Below, in pieces: positions 25,664-35,190 of a stretch of DNA of 64,000 nt (positions are counted from its first letter, which is position 1; each line of letters starts with the position of its first letter). This stretch comes from Salimicrobium halophilum. Its GTDB lineage: Bacteria; Bacillota; Bacilli; Bacillales; Halobacillaceae. The notes beneath the pieces were generated by a model. That model worked only from the letters and a program-made list of their open reading frames with translations, was not told where the DNA came from and ran no database searches. Location: the NCBI RefSeq assembly GCF_900100295.1, contig NZ_FNEV01000003.1:1-64000 (forward strand), in the 5' to 3' direction. The position numbers and the translations under genes are program-made.

Positions 25664-28000
25664 TTGAGGAAATTTATCACCCTGTTTTTGGCATGTATCA
25701 TTTCAACATTTCTGTATCATAACTCACACGCAGCAACCGGAATAAATCCGAAACTTGAAGATGAAATCAAAAATGAACTTCAAATAGACCAACTCACACC
25801 ATCCGAGATAGAGAGCGTAAAAGAACTTGATCTTAGTGAAAAAGAGTTGAGTAACCTTGAAGGACTCGAGAAATTCACCAACCTTGAAGAACTCGACCTT
25901 TCTCATAACAACCTTACAGACATCGCAGAATTGGATGAACTTCGTAATTTAGAGAAACTGTTTCTACAGAACAATCAAATTTCAGAAGTATCTCCACTTT
26001 CTTCTAAGCCGACTCTACAAGTACTGAGCCTTTCTTCCAATACAATCACTGACATCACTGGGCTGGACAGCCTGCCGGCATTGAAAGAACTGCGCTTAAA
26101 TAATAATGGAATAGACGACGTGCGTCCCCTTACCTCCTTTGAAGGCTTGCACAGGTTGTTCTTGAACAATAATAATCTTTCTACCTTAGAAGGTGTTGGG
26201 GGCCTAACGGAACTAACATACCTGTGGGTAGATCATAATACTCTTACTAACCTTGAACAGGTAACCGAACTTCGTCAGTTGGAGAGCCTTCATTTCCAAT
26301 GGAATGACATACAGGACACGACTCCCATGGAAGATTTGTCTGAATTGGAGTCCGTATGGGGACAATATAACAAAATCACTGACATCTCTCCTTTGTATGA
26401 TAAAAAGCAGCTATCTGAAATAAAAATAAACCACAATTTCATCAATGTTTCTGCGGGGTCGGAAGCTCTACAATGGTTAAAATCCATTCCGTCTTCCGCT
26501 TATCTCCCCCAGGAACAGGAATCTGGAAAGCGTGCCGTAGAATTTGCGGACGATAAATTGGAAGCATCAATTAAAGAAATGCTCGAGATTAGTAGTGCTA
26601 CTCCAGTTTTCCACAGTGATGTAAATACGATAAGAACACTTAATTTAACAAAGCAGGAAATCAGTGATTTATCAGGGCTCGAGGAGTTTACATCCCTCAA
26701 GGAAATAAATATCTCCCATAATAATATAAAAAGTCTTGTTCCATTGAGTGAATTACCCTTAGAAAAAATATATGCCAGCAACAATGAGATTTCGAATTTA
26801 TACCCGTTACGTGGCCTGGAAGATTTAACGCATTTGGGCTTGAGTGATAATAAGATTGATAACATCACCTATCTTAATAACCTTAAAAACATCAAATGGC
26901 TCAATCTGAACAATAACTCGATCGAAGATCTTTATGCTTTATCTGAATTGCGTGATCTCGAAGAATTACACCTTACTAATAACCTGATTCGTTCCATTAA
27001 GCCACTTCAGCGATCCTATGAACTTTCTAATCTCTGGATCAATAATAATCGCATAGATTCTATCAAACCTTTACGCAAATTGAATGAATTGGAGATTCTT
27101 CATCTATCAGGAAATAGAGTTAGCAACATCGAATCTCTGAAACAAAAAAATGATCTGACAGACTTATATGTTTCAGAAAACAGCATAGTTGATATCACAC
27201 CACTGAAAAACCTGAAGGCGTTGAGACACTTGAATCTATCAGACAATAACGTTCAGGACATCGCGCCACTTACAGGCCATGAGAACTTGAGCACAGTATT
27301 ACTGAATAACAATGATATTTTCAATGCGGAGCCGCTGGAAAACCTGAGATATATCGACAATCTAGATATTACACAGAACGACCTCTTACTTAACTTGTCG
27401 AAAAATAAAAATATATTAAATCACTGGGACCAGAGCTCTTATATCCCACAAAAGGAGAACTCGATTTCGACTTTCGAGGAACAAGTTCAAGTTAGTCCAT
27501 CCAAATCATGGAAGATAGAATTCAATCACCCCCCCGAAGAGCTCGAATTCAACATTGAAGTGATCGACAGTACAGGAGCTCCAGTCCCTGTCACTTTTAG
27601 GGTCGATAAGAAAACAGTCGTCGTCTCCCCCAATGACCAAGGGTATGAAGAAGGGAAGAAATACAAATTACTTATCAATAAATCCCTTTCCTTCTCCGGA
27701 CAACATTTGAGTAATCATACCGTGATGGCGTTCACCGTCGGAGATAAAGAAGACACCCCTCTTCATAAAACGTTGTCGGATGCTGGAGGAGTTGTTCTGC
27801 CATATGAGGACCGACCAACAGAAGTTATAATCAAAGCATCAGAGTTGGAAATCCCGAACGGTAAGTACCCCTACTTAAAAATAGGAGACATCGCTTCTTT
27901 TGAATTGAATGATGATCAGAACGGATACTTTAGAGCAGAAAATATTCCTGAGTATTACTCGGAAGACCAGTTAATGGAGGCGGAAATCATTTATGAATAA
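25664..28000 (+). CDS. Large secreted protein with two internalin-type LRR arrays and an SbsA-type Ig domain
   Basis: 778 residues from a TTG start preceded by TAGGAGGCGACGATCA; an ATG further up has no SD and hides the signal peptide (1-27, ...HNSHAA). Helical cap (about 30-60), first array of 22-residue SDS22/internalin LRRs (LxELDLSHNNLTDI pattern, to about 250), a second cap (about 291-325) and second LRR array (to about 585), Big_5-like Ig (about 607-690, core SWKIEFN), and a C-terminal ~80-residue domain I do not recognise. Internalin LRRs mediate protein-protein binding. The DNA is visibly AT-richer than surrounding housekeeping genes. It overlaps the next gene by 8 nt. Confidence 0.88.
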   Translation: MRKFITLFLACIISTFLYHNSHAATGINPKLEDEIKNELQIDQLTPSEIESVKELDLSEKELSNLEGLEKFTNLEELDLSHNNLTDIAELDELRNLEKLFLQNNQISEVSPLSSKPTLQVLSLSSNTITDITGLDSLPALKELRLNNNGIDDVRPLTSFEGLHRLFLNNNNLSTLEGVGGLTELTYLWVDHNTLTNLEQVTELRQLESLHFQWNDIQDTTPMEDLSELESVWGQYNKITDISPLYDKKQLSEIKINHNFINVSAGSEALQWLKSIPSSAYLPQEQESGKRAVEFADDKLEASIKEMLEISSATPVFHSDVNTIRTLNLTKQEISDLSGLEEFTSLKEINISHNNIKSLVPLSELPLEKIYASNNEISNLYPLRGLEDLTHLGLSDNKIDNITYLNNLKNIKWLNLNNNSIEDLYALSELRDLEELHLTNNLIRSIKPLQRSYELSNLWINNNRIDSIKPLRKLNELEILHLSGNRVSNIESLKQKNDLTDLYVSENSIVDITPLKNLKALRHLNLSDNNVQDIAPLTGHENLSTVLLNNNDIFNAEPLENLRYIDNLDITQNDLLLNLSKNKNILNHWDQSSYIPQKENSISTFEEQVQVSPSKSWKIEFNHPPEELEFNIEVIDSTGAPVPVTFRVDKKTVVVSPNDQGYEEGKKYKLLINKSLSFSGQHLSNHTVMAFTVGDKEDTPLHKTLSDAGGVVLPYEDRPTEVIIKASELEIPNGKYPYLKIGDIASFELNDDQNGYFRAENIPEYYSEDQLMEAEIIYE

Positions 28001-30500
28001 GTTTATTGTCACACTATTACTCACAATTACTGTGATTGCATTGCTTCCTCTTCCTACTTTGGCTAAATCGATGTCGGTCCATTCTAACCATACGCTGCTT
28101 TTTTTGTCAGGAGAAGGGGAACGACCTCATAACATGATAAGCTTCGGCCGAAACAACTTTGCACAATTAGGTACGGAGGACACCGACCATCGCTTTTCAC
28201 CAGAAGGCATCACTTCCCTACCTCCGAATGAAACGATTACAAGCCTTGAGGCAGGAGAGAGACAATCTTTCGCCCTTACTGATAACGGGGAGGTGTATGG
28301 ATGGGGATCGAATTACTACGGAGAACTGACTAATAAGGAAACTCCTGGAATCATTAAAACCCCCACAAAAATACAAAAAATGGTTAATGCAGAGTACGTT
28401 CCTTTATCTAACATCACTGCTATAAAAGCCGGCAGTTCCCATGCATTAGCGATTGATGAGTCGGGAAGCTTGTGGTCCTGGGGAAGCAATGAATTGGATC
28501 AGCTCGGTCAGCACATTCTTTCATCAAATGCGAAGTACGCCGCTAAAAAAATCGCTACTAATGATATTGATATAAAAGACATAGCTGTCTATCAAAATCA
28601 TAACCTGGTGTTGGATTCTTCCGGGAATGTGTACGGTTTCGGTCAAAACATAGGTAACATTTTCATGAAAAACGTGGGACGCACTAGATCCCTTGAAAAA
28701 ATCGAAAACCTTCCACCTATACAGAAGATTTCCACAGGATATTCTCATGTTCTCGCTTTAGATGAAAGTGGAGACGTATGGTCGTGGGGTCATAATTACT
28801 TTGGACAATCCAATTCTTCCGGGAATCCTGAAAGAATCGATTCACTGACAAATATAACGGATATAGCTTCTGGTCACAGTCATAACCTGGCTATTGATGA
28901 ATCCGGAACTGTATACGGATGGGGAGAAAACAATTACGGAGAATTGACTGGAAGAGAAGAAATCGTTTCTTCTCCAAAACCTATCGCCTTACCTGAAAAG
29001 GCTCAAGAAGTAGAGGCAGGATACGGCTACTCTTTAGCAAGAACATCCGCTACGAATGTTTATACGTGGGGGAAAAATGATTTCGGACAGCTCGGGGACG
29101 GTACTGGAATGACTCAGACAGAACCCCGGTTATTGAAGTTACATTTTGTAGAAAGCATCGATATCAAAGAAACGAATGTACAATTGGAAAAAGGAGAAAC
29201 TTATCAGTTGGAAGCTACCGTTTCCCCTGAGAGTGCTATCAATCAAACCATTTACTGGGATAGCAGCAATCCTGACGTGGTGACCGTAGATGAAAATGGA
29301 GAGATTACTGCTGTAGGAGACCATTCTGACTCTAACACCGCAATCATTAAAGCTACGAGTGCCGATGGTGGATTCACGGACACCGTGAAAGTCAGCGTTC
29401 AAGTACCTGTAACAGACATAGACATCGTTAAGAACTCTCTTACCTTGGAGAGGACTTTAACGGATGATGGATTAAAAGAAGATCGATACACACTTGAATT
29501 TAATGTTTATCCCCATCACGCTACTGATAAAAGAGTAATATGGAGTTCTTCAGACCCTTCTGTCGCACGAGTCAATCCTCAGGGCACCGTAACATCTGTT
29601 TCAGAAGGAGAAGCCACTATTACAGCCACTTCGATAAATGGTGGTTTCACTGACGCAATCCCGGTTGAAGTAAGGGTACCAGTTAATGAAATACACATAG
29701 TACGTTCTGAAGAACTTCTGAAACTTTGGGAGGACGAAGAGTTCCAGTTGGAATACAATATATTCCCCGAATTCGCAACGGACCAGAGAATCCTGCAATG
29801 GGAGTCTGATAATAAGCAGATTGCAACAGTTGATAATGAGGGTATCATTACAGCACATTCTCCGGGAACAAGTACAATTCGGGTCACTACTCTCGATAAT
29901 AGAAGAAAAGGAAGCCTTGAGCTTATAGTAGAAGAAGGCGAACCATCCCGACTTTCGGGATTCACCATTCAGAACAAAGAGATTTCCATGTCCGCGTTGA
30001 CATTCCAAAAAATAAATACGACGTTTTTCCCTTCTGAAAATACAAACAAAAGAATGGAATGGAAGTCTAAGAATCGAGAGGTAGCCACCGTTTCCTGGGA
30101 CGGAACCATCTTCGGAAAAGCATCCGGCAGTACAGAGATTATCGGGACTACAGAAAGCGGCGGATATCAACAAACGGTAAAAGTTAATGTCACAGAGTCT
30201 GAAGAAGGTTGGAGAATCTTCCCTCAGCAAAAGGAAGTCGATCCAAATAAAGAGTGGACTCTCAGTTGGAACACAAGCCTTGATCCTGCTTCTGTAACTT
30301 CCGAGAACGTTTATATTCAGGACATGAACGGAAATATCGTGGATAGTGTAGTTGGATATAACGAGGAGACAGTTACTGTTTCCCCTTCTTCTCCTTTGAC
30401 CAGCAAGGCTCAGTATTATTTGATCGTCAATGAGAATGTCACATCCTCAAAAGGAATACCTATCGAACATAACGTTCATATGCTGTTTCAAGTTAAGTGA
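27993..30500 (+). CDS. Secreted RCC1 beta-propeller protein with four Big_2-like Ig domains and a terminal SbsA-type Ig domain
   Basis: 835 residues. Signal peptide (1-24, ...PLPTLAKS). Seven RCC1 blades (about 45-380), each with a variant of xxxLALDESGxVYSWGxNxxGQLG, enough to close one seven-bladed propeller. Then four bacterial Ig (Big_2-like) domains with WxSSNPxVATVDxxGxIxA (about 385-735) and a C-terminal Big_5-like domain (about 745-835, core EWTLSWNTSL) ending LFQVK-stop. Probably a rigid cell-surface binding protein. ATGAATAA overlap with the LRR stop makes the two translationally coupled, so the proteins probably act together. Confidence 0.88.
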   Translation: MNKFIVTLLLTITVIALLPLPTLAKSMSVHSNHTLLFLSGEGERPHNMISFGRNNFAQLGTEDTDHRFSPEGITSLPPNETITSLEAGERQSFALTDNGEVYGWGSNYYGELTNKETPGIIKTPTKIQKMVNAEYVPLSNITAIKAGSSHALAIDESGSLWSWGSNELDQLGQHILSSNAKYAAKKIATNDIDIKDIAVYQNHNLVLDSSGNVYGFGQNIGNIFMKNVGRTRSLEKIENLPPIQKISTGYSHVLALDESGDVWSWGHNYFGQSNSSGNPERIDSLTNITDIASGHSHNLAIDESGTVYGWGENNYGELTGREEIVSSPKPIALPEKAQEVEAGYGYSLARTSATNVYTWGKNDFGQLGDGTGMTQTEPRLLKLHFVESIDIKETNVQLEKGETYQLEATVSPESAINQTIYWDSSNPDVVTVDENGEITAVGDHSDSNTAIIKATSADGGFTDTVKVSVQVPVTDIDIVKNSLTLERTLTDDGLKEDRYTLEFNVYPHHATDKRVIWSSSDPSVARVNPQGTVTSVSEGEATITATSINGGFTDAIPVEVRVPVNEIHIVRSEELLKLWEDEEFQLEYNIFPEFATDQRILQWESDNKQIATVDNEGIITAHSPGTSTIRVTTLDNRRKGSLELIVEEGEPSRLSGFTIQNKEISMSALTFQKINTTFFPSENTNKRMEWKSKNREVATVSWDGTIFGKASGSTEIIGTTESGGYQQTVKVNVTESEEGWRIFPQQKEVDPNKEWTLSWNTSLDPASVTSENVYIQDMNGNIVDSVVGYNEETVTVSPSSPLTSKAQYYLIVNENVTSSKGIPIEHNVHMLFQVK

Positions 30501-30531
30501 CGTGGATACACAACTGAAACTTATTCAACAC

Positions 30532-30566
30532 AAAACCTCTGCTCCTTCATCAGGAGCAGAGGTTTT
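30532..30566. terminator. Bidirectional terminator between convergent surface-protein operons
   Basis: AAACCTCTGCTCC and GGAGCAGAGGTTT are perfectly complementary (13 bp) with a 7-nt loop, flanked by A and T runs. It separates the RCC1 gene from the cohesin operon. Confidence 0.93.
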
Positions 30567-30585
30567 TCTATTGCTTATTCAGGAA

Positions 30586-32736
30586 TTATAAATCATAGGG
30601 ATAAAATACACCGATACGGTTCAATTCGCTGACTGGAATCTGTTCGAGAATCTGTTGCATAAGATCAGGGTTCGATAACAACTCGTATAACGAAAGCGTA
30701 GTTCCGAATACATTCGTTATCTCAGGAACATAGTTGTTTACAAACTCGGACCCTGGAGCTCCCTGTAATCGGAAAGATCTTCGTTCCAGAACTTTTCCGT
30801 GCTGGTCAAAAGCCGTCACTTTGATATCAGAAATGTCAGCATCCAGCCCAGCGTAAATGGTTGAAAACTTCTCATTATTACCTCTTGTAATATTTTCTCT
30901 TACCCCTCGGTCGGTCACAATTTCAATCGTTTCTACAGAATTATGAGCATCAATGTCGATGTTCGTGAGGTTCGGTGCAACTTCTTCATTCGGCACCAAA
31001 CCATCTCTGTAGTGGATGGTTTCCAATTCTTGAATGTAAACATCCGGGACATCAATAGCGATATTGTGACTGCTATTCTGTAAGATTTCTCTATTCAAGT
31101 CCTGCGCTGTCTGGTTCAAGAAGACGTTCTCGAATCCATCAGCTGTCTTGAAATCAGCAGTGATTTTACTGTTTTCCGCATAAACACTTCCACCGAACTC
31201 ATCTTTTACAGCTCCCGGCTCAATAACTACCTCATAAATCGTTCCATATTCAAGCAGTCGATCAGGATGGGAAGTGTCGAAATTGATGAATAGCTGACTG
31301 GGATCCTTCTCATTAATGACCGGTTCATAATCAAGGTCCGGCTGAATCGGATTTGTTTTCACAGAAATTTTATCAGGATTCAGTTCAGCTACCGAGTTTT
31401 CGAATTGAACGACCAACGCCTGGTTAACTCCTACACCGGCAGCGTTCAATCCATATAGTCCTGGGATTGCATACTCAGTCCCTCTGCGGAAAGGACTTCG
31501 TTCGTGATCGAACCTCTGTAGACTAGGGCTGAAATACGTACTCATGACTCTGGCTTTCTGTTCCGTATAAAAAATGATATTGTCCGTATCTACGTTGTAG
31601 CTTCCGTTGCCTTGAGCTGCAAGCGTACCATCAGGGATATCCAGAACATATTCCGTCTCAGGTTCCAATGGACCATATTTAACAATAAGTTCATCCCCCT
31701 GAACGCTCACACTATCTACATGATTGCTACCGTCCGGGTCTCTCAAAGTAATTGCATCCCGTTGCCCGGCAACGAATTCGATATCACCTTCGAACCTCGC
31801 ACGAAGTGTTCCATTGATTTGTCCGGAGCGCACGCCACGTATGTACCTCCATGTCGGATCCACATAGCTGTTTCCGGAAATTGTAACCCCCGGGTCATCC
31901 CCTGAAATTTGAGTGTTCATCGCAGGGAATCCATCCGTACTGAAATGAAATACACCGTCTTCGGCTGCAATGAAATCGGCTTTAGGTAAATGTTCGATAG
32001 ATACATCATCATTTTCGATAGTCAACAGCCATTCTTCACCCGTTGCGTTAGTATTATCGAATTCTATCGTTATTTTATTATCCTGACTATCACCTGCACT
32101 TGTATTAGTATTCAACACCAATTTTGTATTATCACTTGTTGTGTTTGTATCTTTGAAATATTTATTTCCCATTTCATCGTTTTGCACGATAAATCCACTG
32201 CCGGATGAATTAGCAGTAATCAAATATTGGTCGGATTCGTTGTAAGGGATATCTTTTATTATAGCTTCAGTAATCTCGGGACGATCTTCTTGAGGTATAG
32301 CCGATTCTTCTCTTTCGACCACGTGAAGCGTATAATCGGTTCCAGCAATCAGACCATCTATCGTACTTCCGATTTCACTCTGACCACTGATCAGATCTTC
32401 AGCAAATTTGAGCTCAGAGAAACCTTCTAAATTTAACTTCTCTGCATTTGCTACTACATCTGCCTCATCAAGAAAATCAGGATAGTTTGTACCAGCTGCC
32501 GCTGAACCATCGCTCAGATTCTGTCCTTCTCTCAAAATCAAGTAATGGAGAGTACCATCTGTAGGAGGCGTATCAGCTCTCGTTTCGAAAGACACACTAT
32601 CTTGTTTTATCGTAGTAAATTCGAAATCATCAAAGGCACCCCCAACTGCCGCATTTACGACAGAAGTCTGAAACACCCCTGATATCACCAGTAAACTTAA
32701 CGTCAACAATACGACGTTTGAATAAAGCTTTTTCAT
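30586..32736 (-). CDS. Large secreted protein of beta-sandwich (Ig/SbsA-like) domains
   Basis: 716 residues. Signal peptide (1-29, ...SVVNAA). The N-terminal ~110 residues resemble an Ig-like/fibronectin-type sandwich (LHYLILREGQ; GLIAGTDYTLHVVE). The central part has repeated strand patterns, including an SbsA-like sandwich around residues 410-540 (QALVVQFENSVAELNPDKI ... YGTIYEVVIEPGAVKDEFGG). No enzyme motif, sortase signal or SLH domain is seen. Last gene of a three-gene minus-strand operon, 12 nt after the cohesin/dockerin gene, with AAGGGGGAAGATCA before the ATG. Function unknown; a structural or adhesive surface protein is inferred from composition and context. Confidence 0.8.
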   Translation of the reverse strand: MKKLYSNVVLLTLSLLVISGVFQTSVVNAAVGGAFDDFEFTTIKQDSVSFETRADTPPTDGTLHYLILREGQNLSDGSAAAGTNYPDFLDEADVVANAEKLNLEGFSELKFAEDLISGQSEIGSTIDGLIAGTDYTLHVVEREESAIPQEDRPEITEAIIKDIPYNESDQYLITANSSGSGFIVQNDEMGNKYFKDTNTTSDNTKLVLNTNTSAGDSQDNKITIEFDNTNATGEEWLLTIENDDVSIEHLPKADFIAAEDGVFHFSTDGFPAMNTQISGDDPGVTISGNSYVDPTWRYIRGVRSGQINGTLRARFEGDIEFVAGQRDAITLRDPDGSNHVDSVSVQGDELIVKYGPLEPETEYVLDIPDGTLAAQGNGSYNVDTDNIIFYTEQKARVMSTYFSPSLQRFDHERSPFRRGTEYAIPGLYGLNAAGVGVNQALVVQFENSVAELNPDKISVKTNPIQPDLDYEPVINEKDPSQLFINFDTSHPDRLLEYGTIYEVVIEPGAVKDEFGGSVYAENSKITADFKTADGFENVFLNQTAQDLNREILQNSSHNIAIDVPDVYIQELETIHYRDGLVPNEEVAPNLTNIDIDAHNSVETIEIVTDRGVRENITRGNNEKFSTIYAGLDADISDIKVTAFDQHGKVLERRSFRLQGAPGSEFVNNYVPEITNVFGTTLSLYELLSNPDLMQQILEQIPVSELNRIGVFYPYDL

Positions 32737-32748
32737 TGATCTTCCCCC

Positions 32749-34200
32749 TTAGTTAACGAAATGTGTTTCTTCTGTGATCAGGTCATTATATTCGTCGTAG
32801 GCACTCACTTTTATTTCAGCCCCACGAGGCAGTTGGGTTATGGCCTGGCTGTACTTGTCGTTTCCTTCATAGTGCATATTCAGAGTTTCCGTACGACTCG
32901 AATCGGCACGAGTAAATTCAACTTCGACTCTCGCTACATCACTTCTACCTTCTACGTAAACGGCATGCACACCGAAGGAAGAATATTCACTTTCTACGGA
33001 TTTCAGTGCTTCTTCTGAAAGTTCAGGTGCTTCCCCTTCAAAAATCAGTACGTTTGCCTGGACCGTAATGCCGCTCTCACCCAGCATCCCTGTTACCGCA
33101 TACTCTCCAACAACGTTATCTGTATCAAATTCTTCCCAAGTAACGGTTTCTTCCCGTGTCACTCCACTTTTCAGAGTTACTTCCATTTTTTCTGGAAGTT
33201 CAAGGGCTTCCCCTTTCTCAACTTTTACTGTTTTAAGGCTCTCGACAGAAGCGACATTCGACTCTTCTACTTTAAAGAGAATTCCTTCTTTAGAAATTTC
33301 TTTACCTGTACGATCCGTTACAGAAATCGTTACTTCCGCCTCTTCCGTATCTTCAGCTTCTCCTGTAATCAACCCTGTTTGTTCGTTCAGCTCAAGCCCT
33401 CGTGGCAAGCCACTTTCATCCCATTCCAAAGGACCATGTCCATCTTTCACTTTCAGTTGTTTAGAAAAAGCTAACCCTGTGTACACATTGATTTCCTGTT
33501 CTATATCGAAGGACAGGAAGTTCATCCGCTTCCCGGAAACCCGGTCCAATATCTTCTGTGCATCCGTCTGCGCTATGTTCGCATCATTATCCACGTCCGC
33601 AAATTTCTGTGCTTCTTCGTCTAGTGATTTCTTTCCGTCCGCATGCTGTAAAACACGAAGAGCCTGTGCTGCATTCATTTCGTTCGTGCCCAGCACATCT
33701 CCTGTGGCTCTCTCTTTCGTAATGCTTCCATGGTACTTCTCTTCTAGAAGCTCTTCATCATCCTCGTCTGTGAACGAAGGAGTGCTGATTTGAAGTTCCA
33801 GTGACTCGCCATTTTGAAAATCATCGGGAAGGCTGTACGTCAATTGAGCAACCACACTGTTTGTAACGCTATGTTCTTCGTCCACCGCTCTGCTCAAGAA
33901 GCTTATTTCAGCCTGGTTCCCGTTTTTATTTACTGTGGAACGGAATCTCCCTTCATCAAAATCCGGAGACATTTCTATACTTTTCAGTTCCAATTCTTCA
34001 TCAGGTGTAATGATTTTGAAACTTCCTGCTGACAAATTGCTGAATTCATAAAGTTTCACATTAACAGTCGCCTCTTCACCTGTGGTGGAAACCTCCTCCA
34101 CCTCGAGCGTCGGTCCATCAAACCCCAATACGCTAGGTACGGCAACACTCATGATTAAAACTAAACTTAAGAGAATTGTTGTTCCTGCTTTCTTTATCAT
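32749..34200 (-). CDS. Secreted cohesin-like/dockerin-like protein with Ig domains
   Basis: 483 residues. Signal peptide (1-28), cohesin-like beta-sandwich (about 30-160, VNVKLYEFSNLSAGSFKI), a dockerin-like segment (about 167-225): a degenerate first repeat (GDVLGTNEMNAAQALRVL) and a second with a complete EF-hand-type loop, DVDNDANIAQTD (Asp/Asn at 1, 3, 5, 7 and 12). Then a He_PIG-like Ig domain (SGLPRGLELNEQTGLITG), a Big_4-like domain (SGVTREETVTWEE) and a C-terminal sandwich. Cohesin-dockerin pairs make calcium-dependent surface assemblies. No cellulosome enzymes are near, so a non-cellulolytic assembly is inferred. It has no terminal Big_5, unlike its neighbour 25 nt upstream. Confidence 0.8.
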   Translation of the reverse strand: MIKKAGTTILLSLVLIMSVAVPSVLGFDGPTLEVEEVSTTGEEATVNVKLYEFSNLSAGSFKIITPDEELELKSIEMSPDFDEGRFRSTVNKNGNQAEISFLSRAVDEEHSVTNSVVAQLTYSLPDDFQNGESLELQISTPSFTDEDDEELLEEKYHGSITKERATGDVLGTNEMNAAQALRVLQHADGKKSLDEEAQKFADVDNDANIAQTDAQKILDRVSGKRMNFLSFDIEQEINVYTGLAFSKQLKVKDGHGPLEWDESGLPRGLELNEQTGLITGEAEDTEEAEVTISVTDRTGKEISKEGILFKVEESNVASVESLKTVKVEKGEALELPEKMEVTLKSGVTREETVTWEEFDTDNVVGEYAVTGMLGESGITVQANVLIFEGEAPELSEEALKSVESEYSSFGVHAVYVEGRSDVARVEVEFTRADSSRTETLNMHYEGNDKYSQAITQLPRGAEIKVSAYDEYNDLITEETHFVN

Positions 34201-34225
34201 CTATAACTGCCTCTCCTTTTTTAAT

Positions 34226-35020
34226 CTATTTGATTGCAAACGGCAATTTGACTGCCTGCTTTAATAATTGACCATCCGATGAGAATAGTTGCTCCGATAC
34301 AATGAGTTCATAGCGATATCTATTATCGTATTCGTTGACCGGTGAAACGACTGCTTTCTTTCCGTTATCACGAAGTTCAACCTCCGTAGGCACTATGTCC
34401 CCTCTGTGATTCAAAACGAAAACAGTAGAAGAATTGACAATCTCTCCACTCATTTCGGTATTAAAGGAAACAGTCCATTCTTTATCACTGGTCACTTCCT
34501 GATTCGGAAGGCTTTCTCCCTGGAACGGTTTGATGAACCCTTCACTCGAATTATAGGAAATCTCTTCTTCTTCTTCGTTATAAAGTGCTGCTTCCTTTAA
34601 TGTGAATTCCGTTTTTGTCGAGTCATTGGATTGTTGTACATAAAATTCGAAATCCAACAACGTTCCCGACTCTGGCAATTCCTTAAGGGATGCAAAAGAG
34701 AGGCTGATTACTCCTTCTTTTGCCTGCTCCATATTGAGTGAAGTGATACTATCCCCGAGCACACTTCCCAGTTCGGCATCTCTTATGTATCCGAAATCTG
34801 AATTATAATGAAGCTCAAACTGACCTGCGTGTAAACCCTCGATATTATTGATGCTTACATCTAACTCTTTCGTGCCACGTCCGTCATCATAAGCGGACTT
34901 GATTGTCATACTTCCCTTTGTATCTCCCGAAACCGGCATTACTGTCATCGACAATGTAGCAAAGGCCAATACAATCACTAACATAACCTTTCTACTCAAA
35001 CTCCATTTATATTCTGACAT
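34226..35020 (-). CDS. Secreted cohesin-like protein with C-terminal SbsA-type Ig domain
   Basis: 264 residues. Signal peptide (1-32, positively charged then hydrophobic, ending PVSGD), cohesin-like domain (about 34-170: LDVSINNIEGLHAGQFELHY is the typical cohesin opening), and Big_5-like domain (about 178-264, core EWTVSFNTEM) ending PFAIK-stop. It heads the three-gene minus-strand operon. The only good SD is 25 nt upstream, separated by a perfect hairpin; a stop codon directly precedes the ATG, so no upstream start is possible in this frame. Candidate scaffold that could receive the neighbouring dockerin-like protein (inference). Confidence 0.85.
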   Translation of the reverse strand: MSEYKWSLSRKVMLVIVLAFATLSMTVMPVSGDTKGSMTIKSAYDDGRGTKELDVSINNIEGLHAGQFELHYNSDFGYIRDAELGSVLGDSITSLNMEQAKEGVISLSFASLKELPESGTLLDFEFYVQQSNDSTKTEFTLKEAALYNEEEEEISYNSSEGFIKPFQGESLPNQEVTSDKEWTVSFNTEMSGEIVNSSTVFVLNHRGDIVPTEVELRDNGKKAVVSPVNEYDNRYRYELIVSEQLFSSDGQLLKQAVKLPFAIK

Positions 35021-35027
35021 TTATTTA

Positions 35028-35058
35028 GACGAACCAAAGTTCGTCCCTTCCCCCCTTT
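35028..35058 (-). promoter_or_regulatory. Hairpin inserted between Shine-Dalgarno and start codon of the cohesin operon
   Basis: On the minus strand: AAAGGGGGGAAGG (35058-35046), then GACGAAC-TTTG-GTTCGTC (35045-35028, perfect 7-bp stem, tetraloop), then TAAATAA and the ATG at 35020. Linear SD-start distance is 25 nt, far too long; with the hairpin folded it becomes 7 nt, which is optimal. No other SD lies near the ATG. A fold-dependent ribosome binding site is inferred; it would make translation sensitive to temperature, a ligand or a protein. Confidence 0.75.
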
Positions 35059-35190
35059 AAACTCGTGTTTCTTTTAATATCGTCTGTAATAAAAAATTGT
35101 AAATAAGAAAGTTCATAATGGTACTTTCTCTTCAAATGTGGTGGTTAATGAGTTTAATTTTGTTTACAATGAGGAATGCACAAAAAATAA

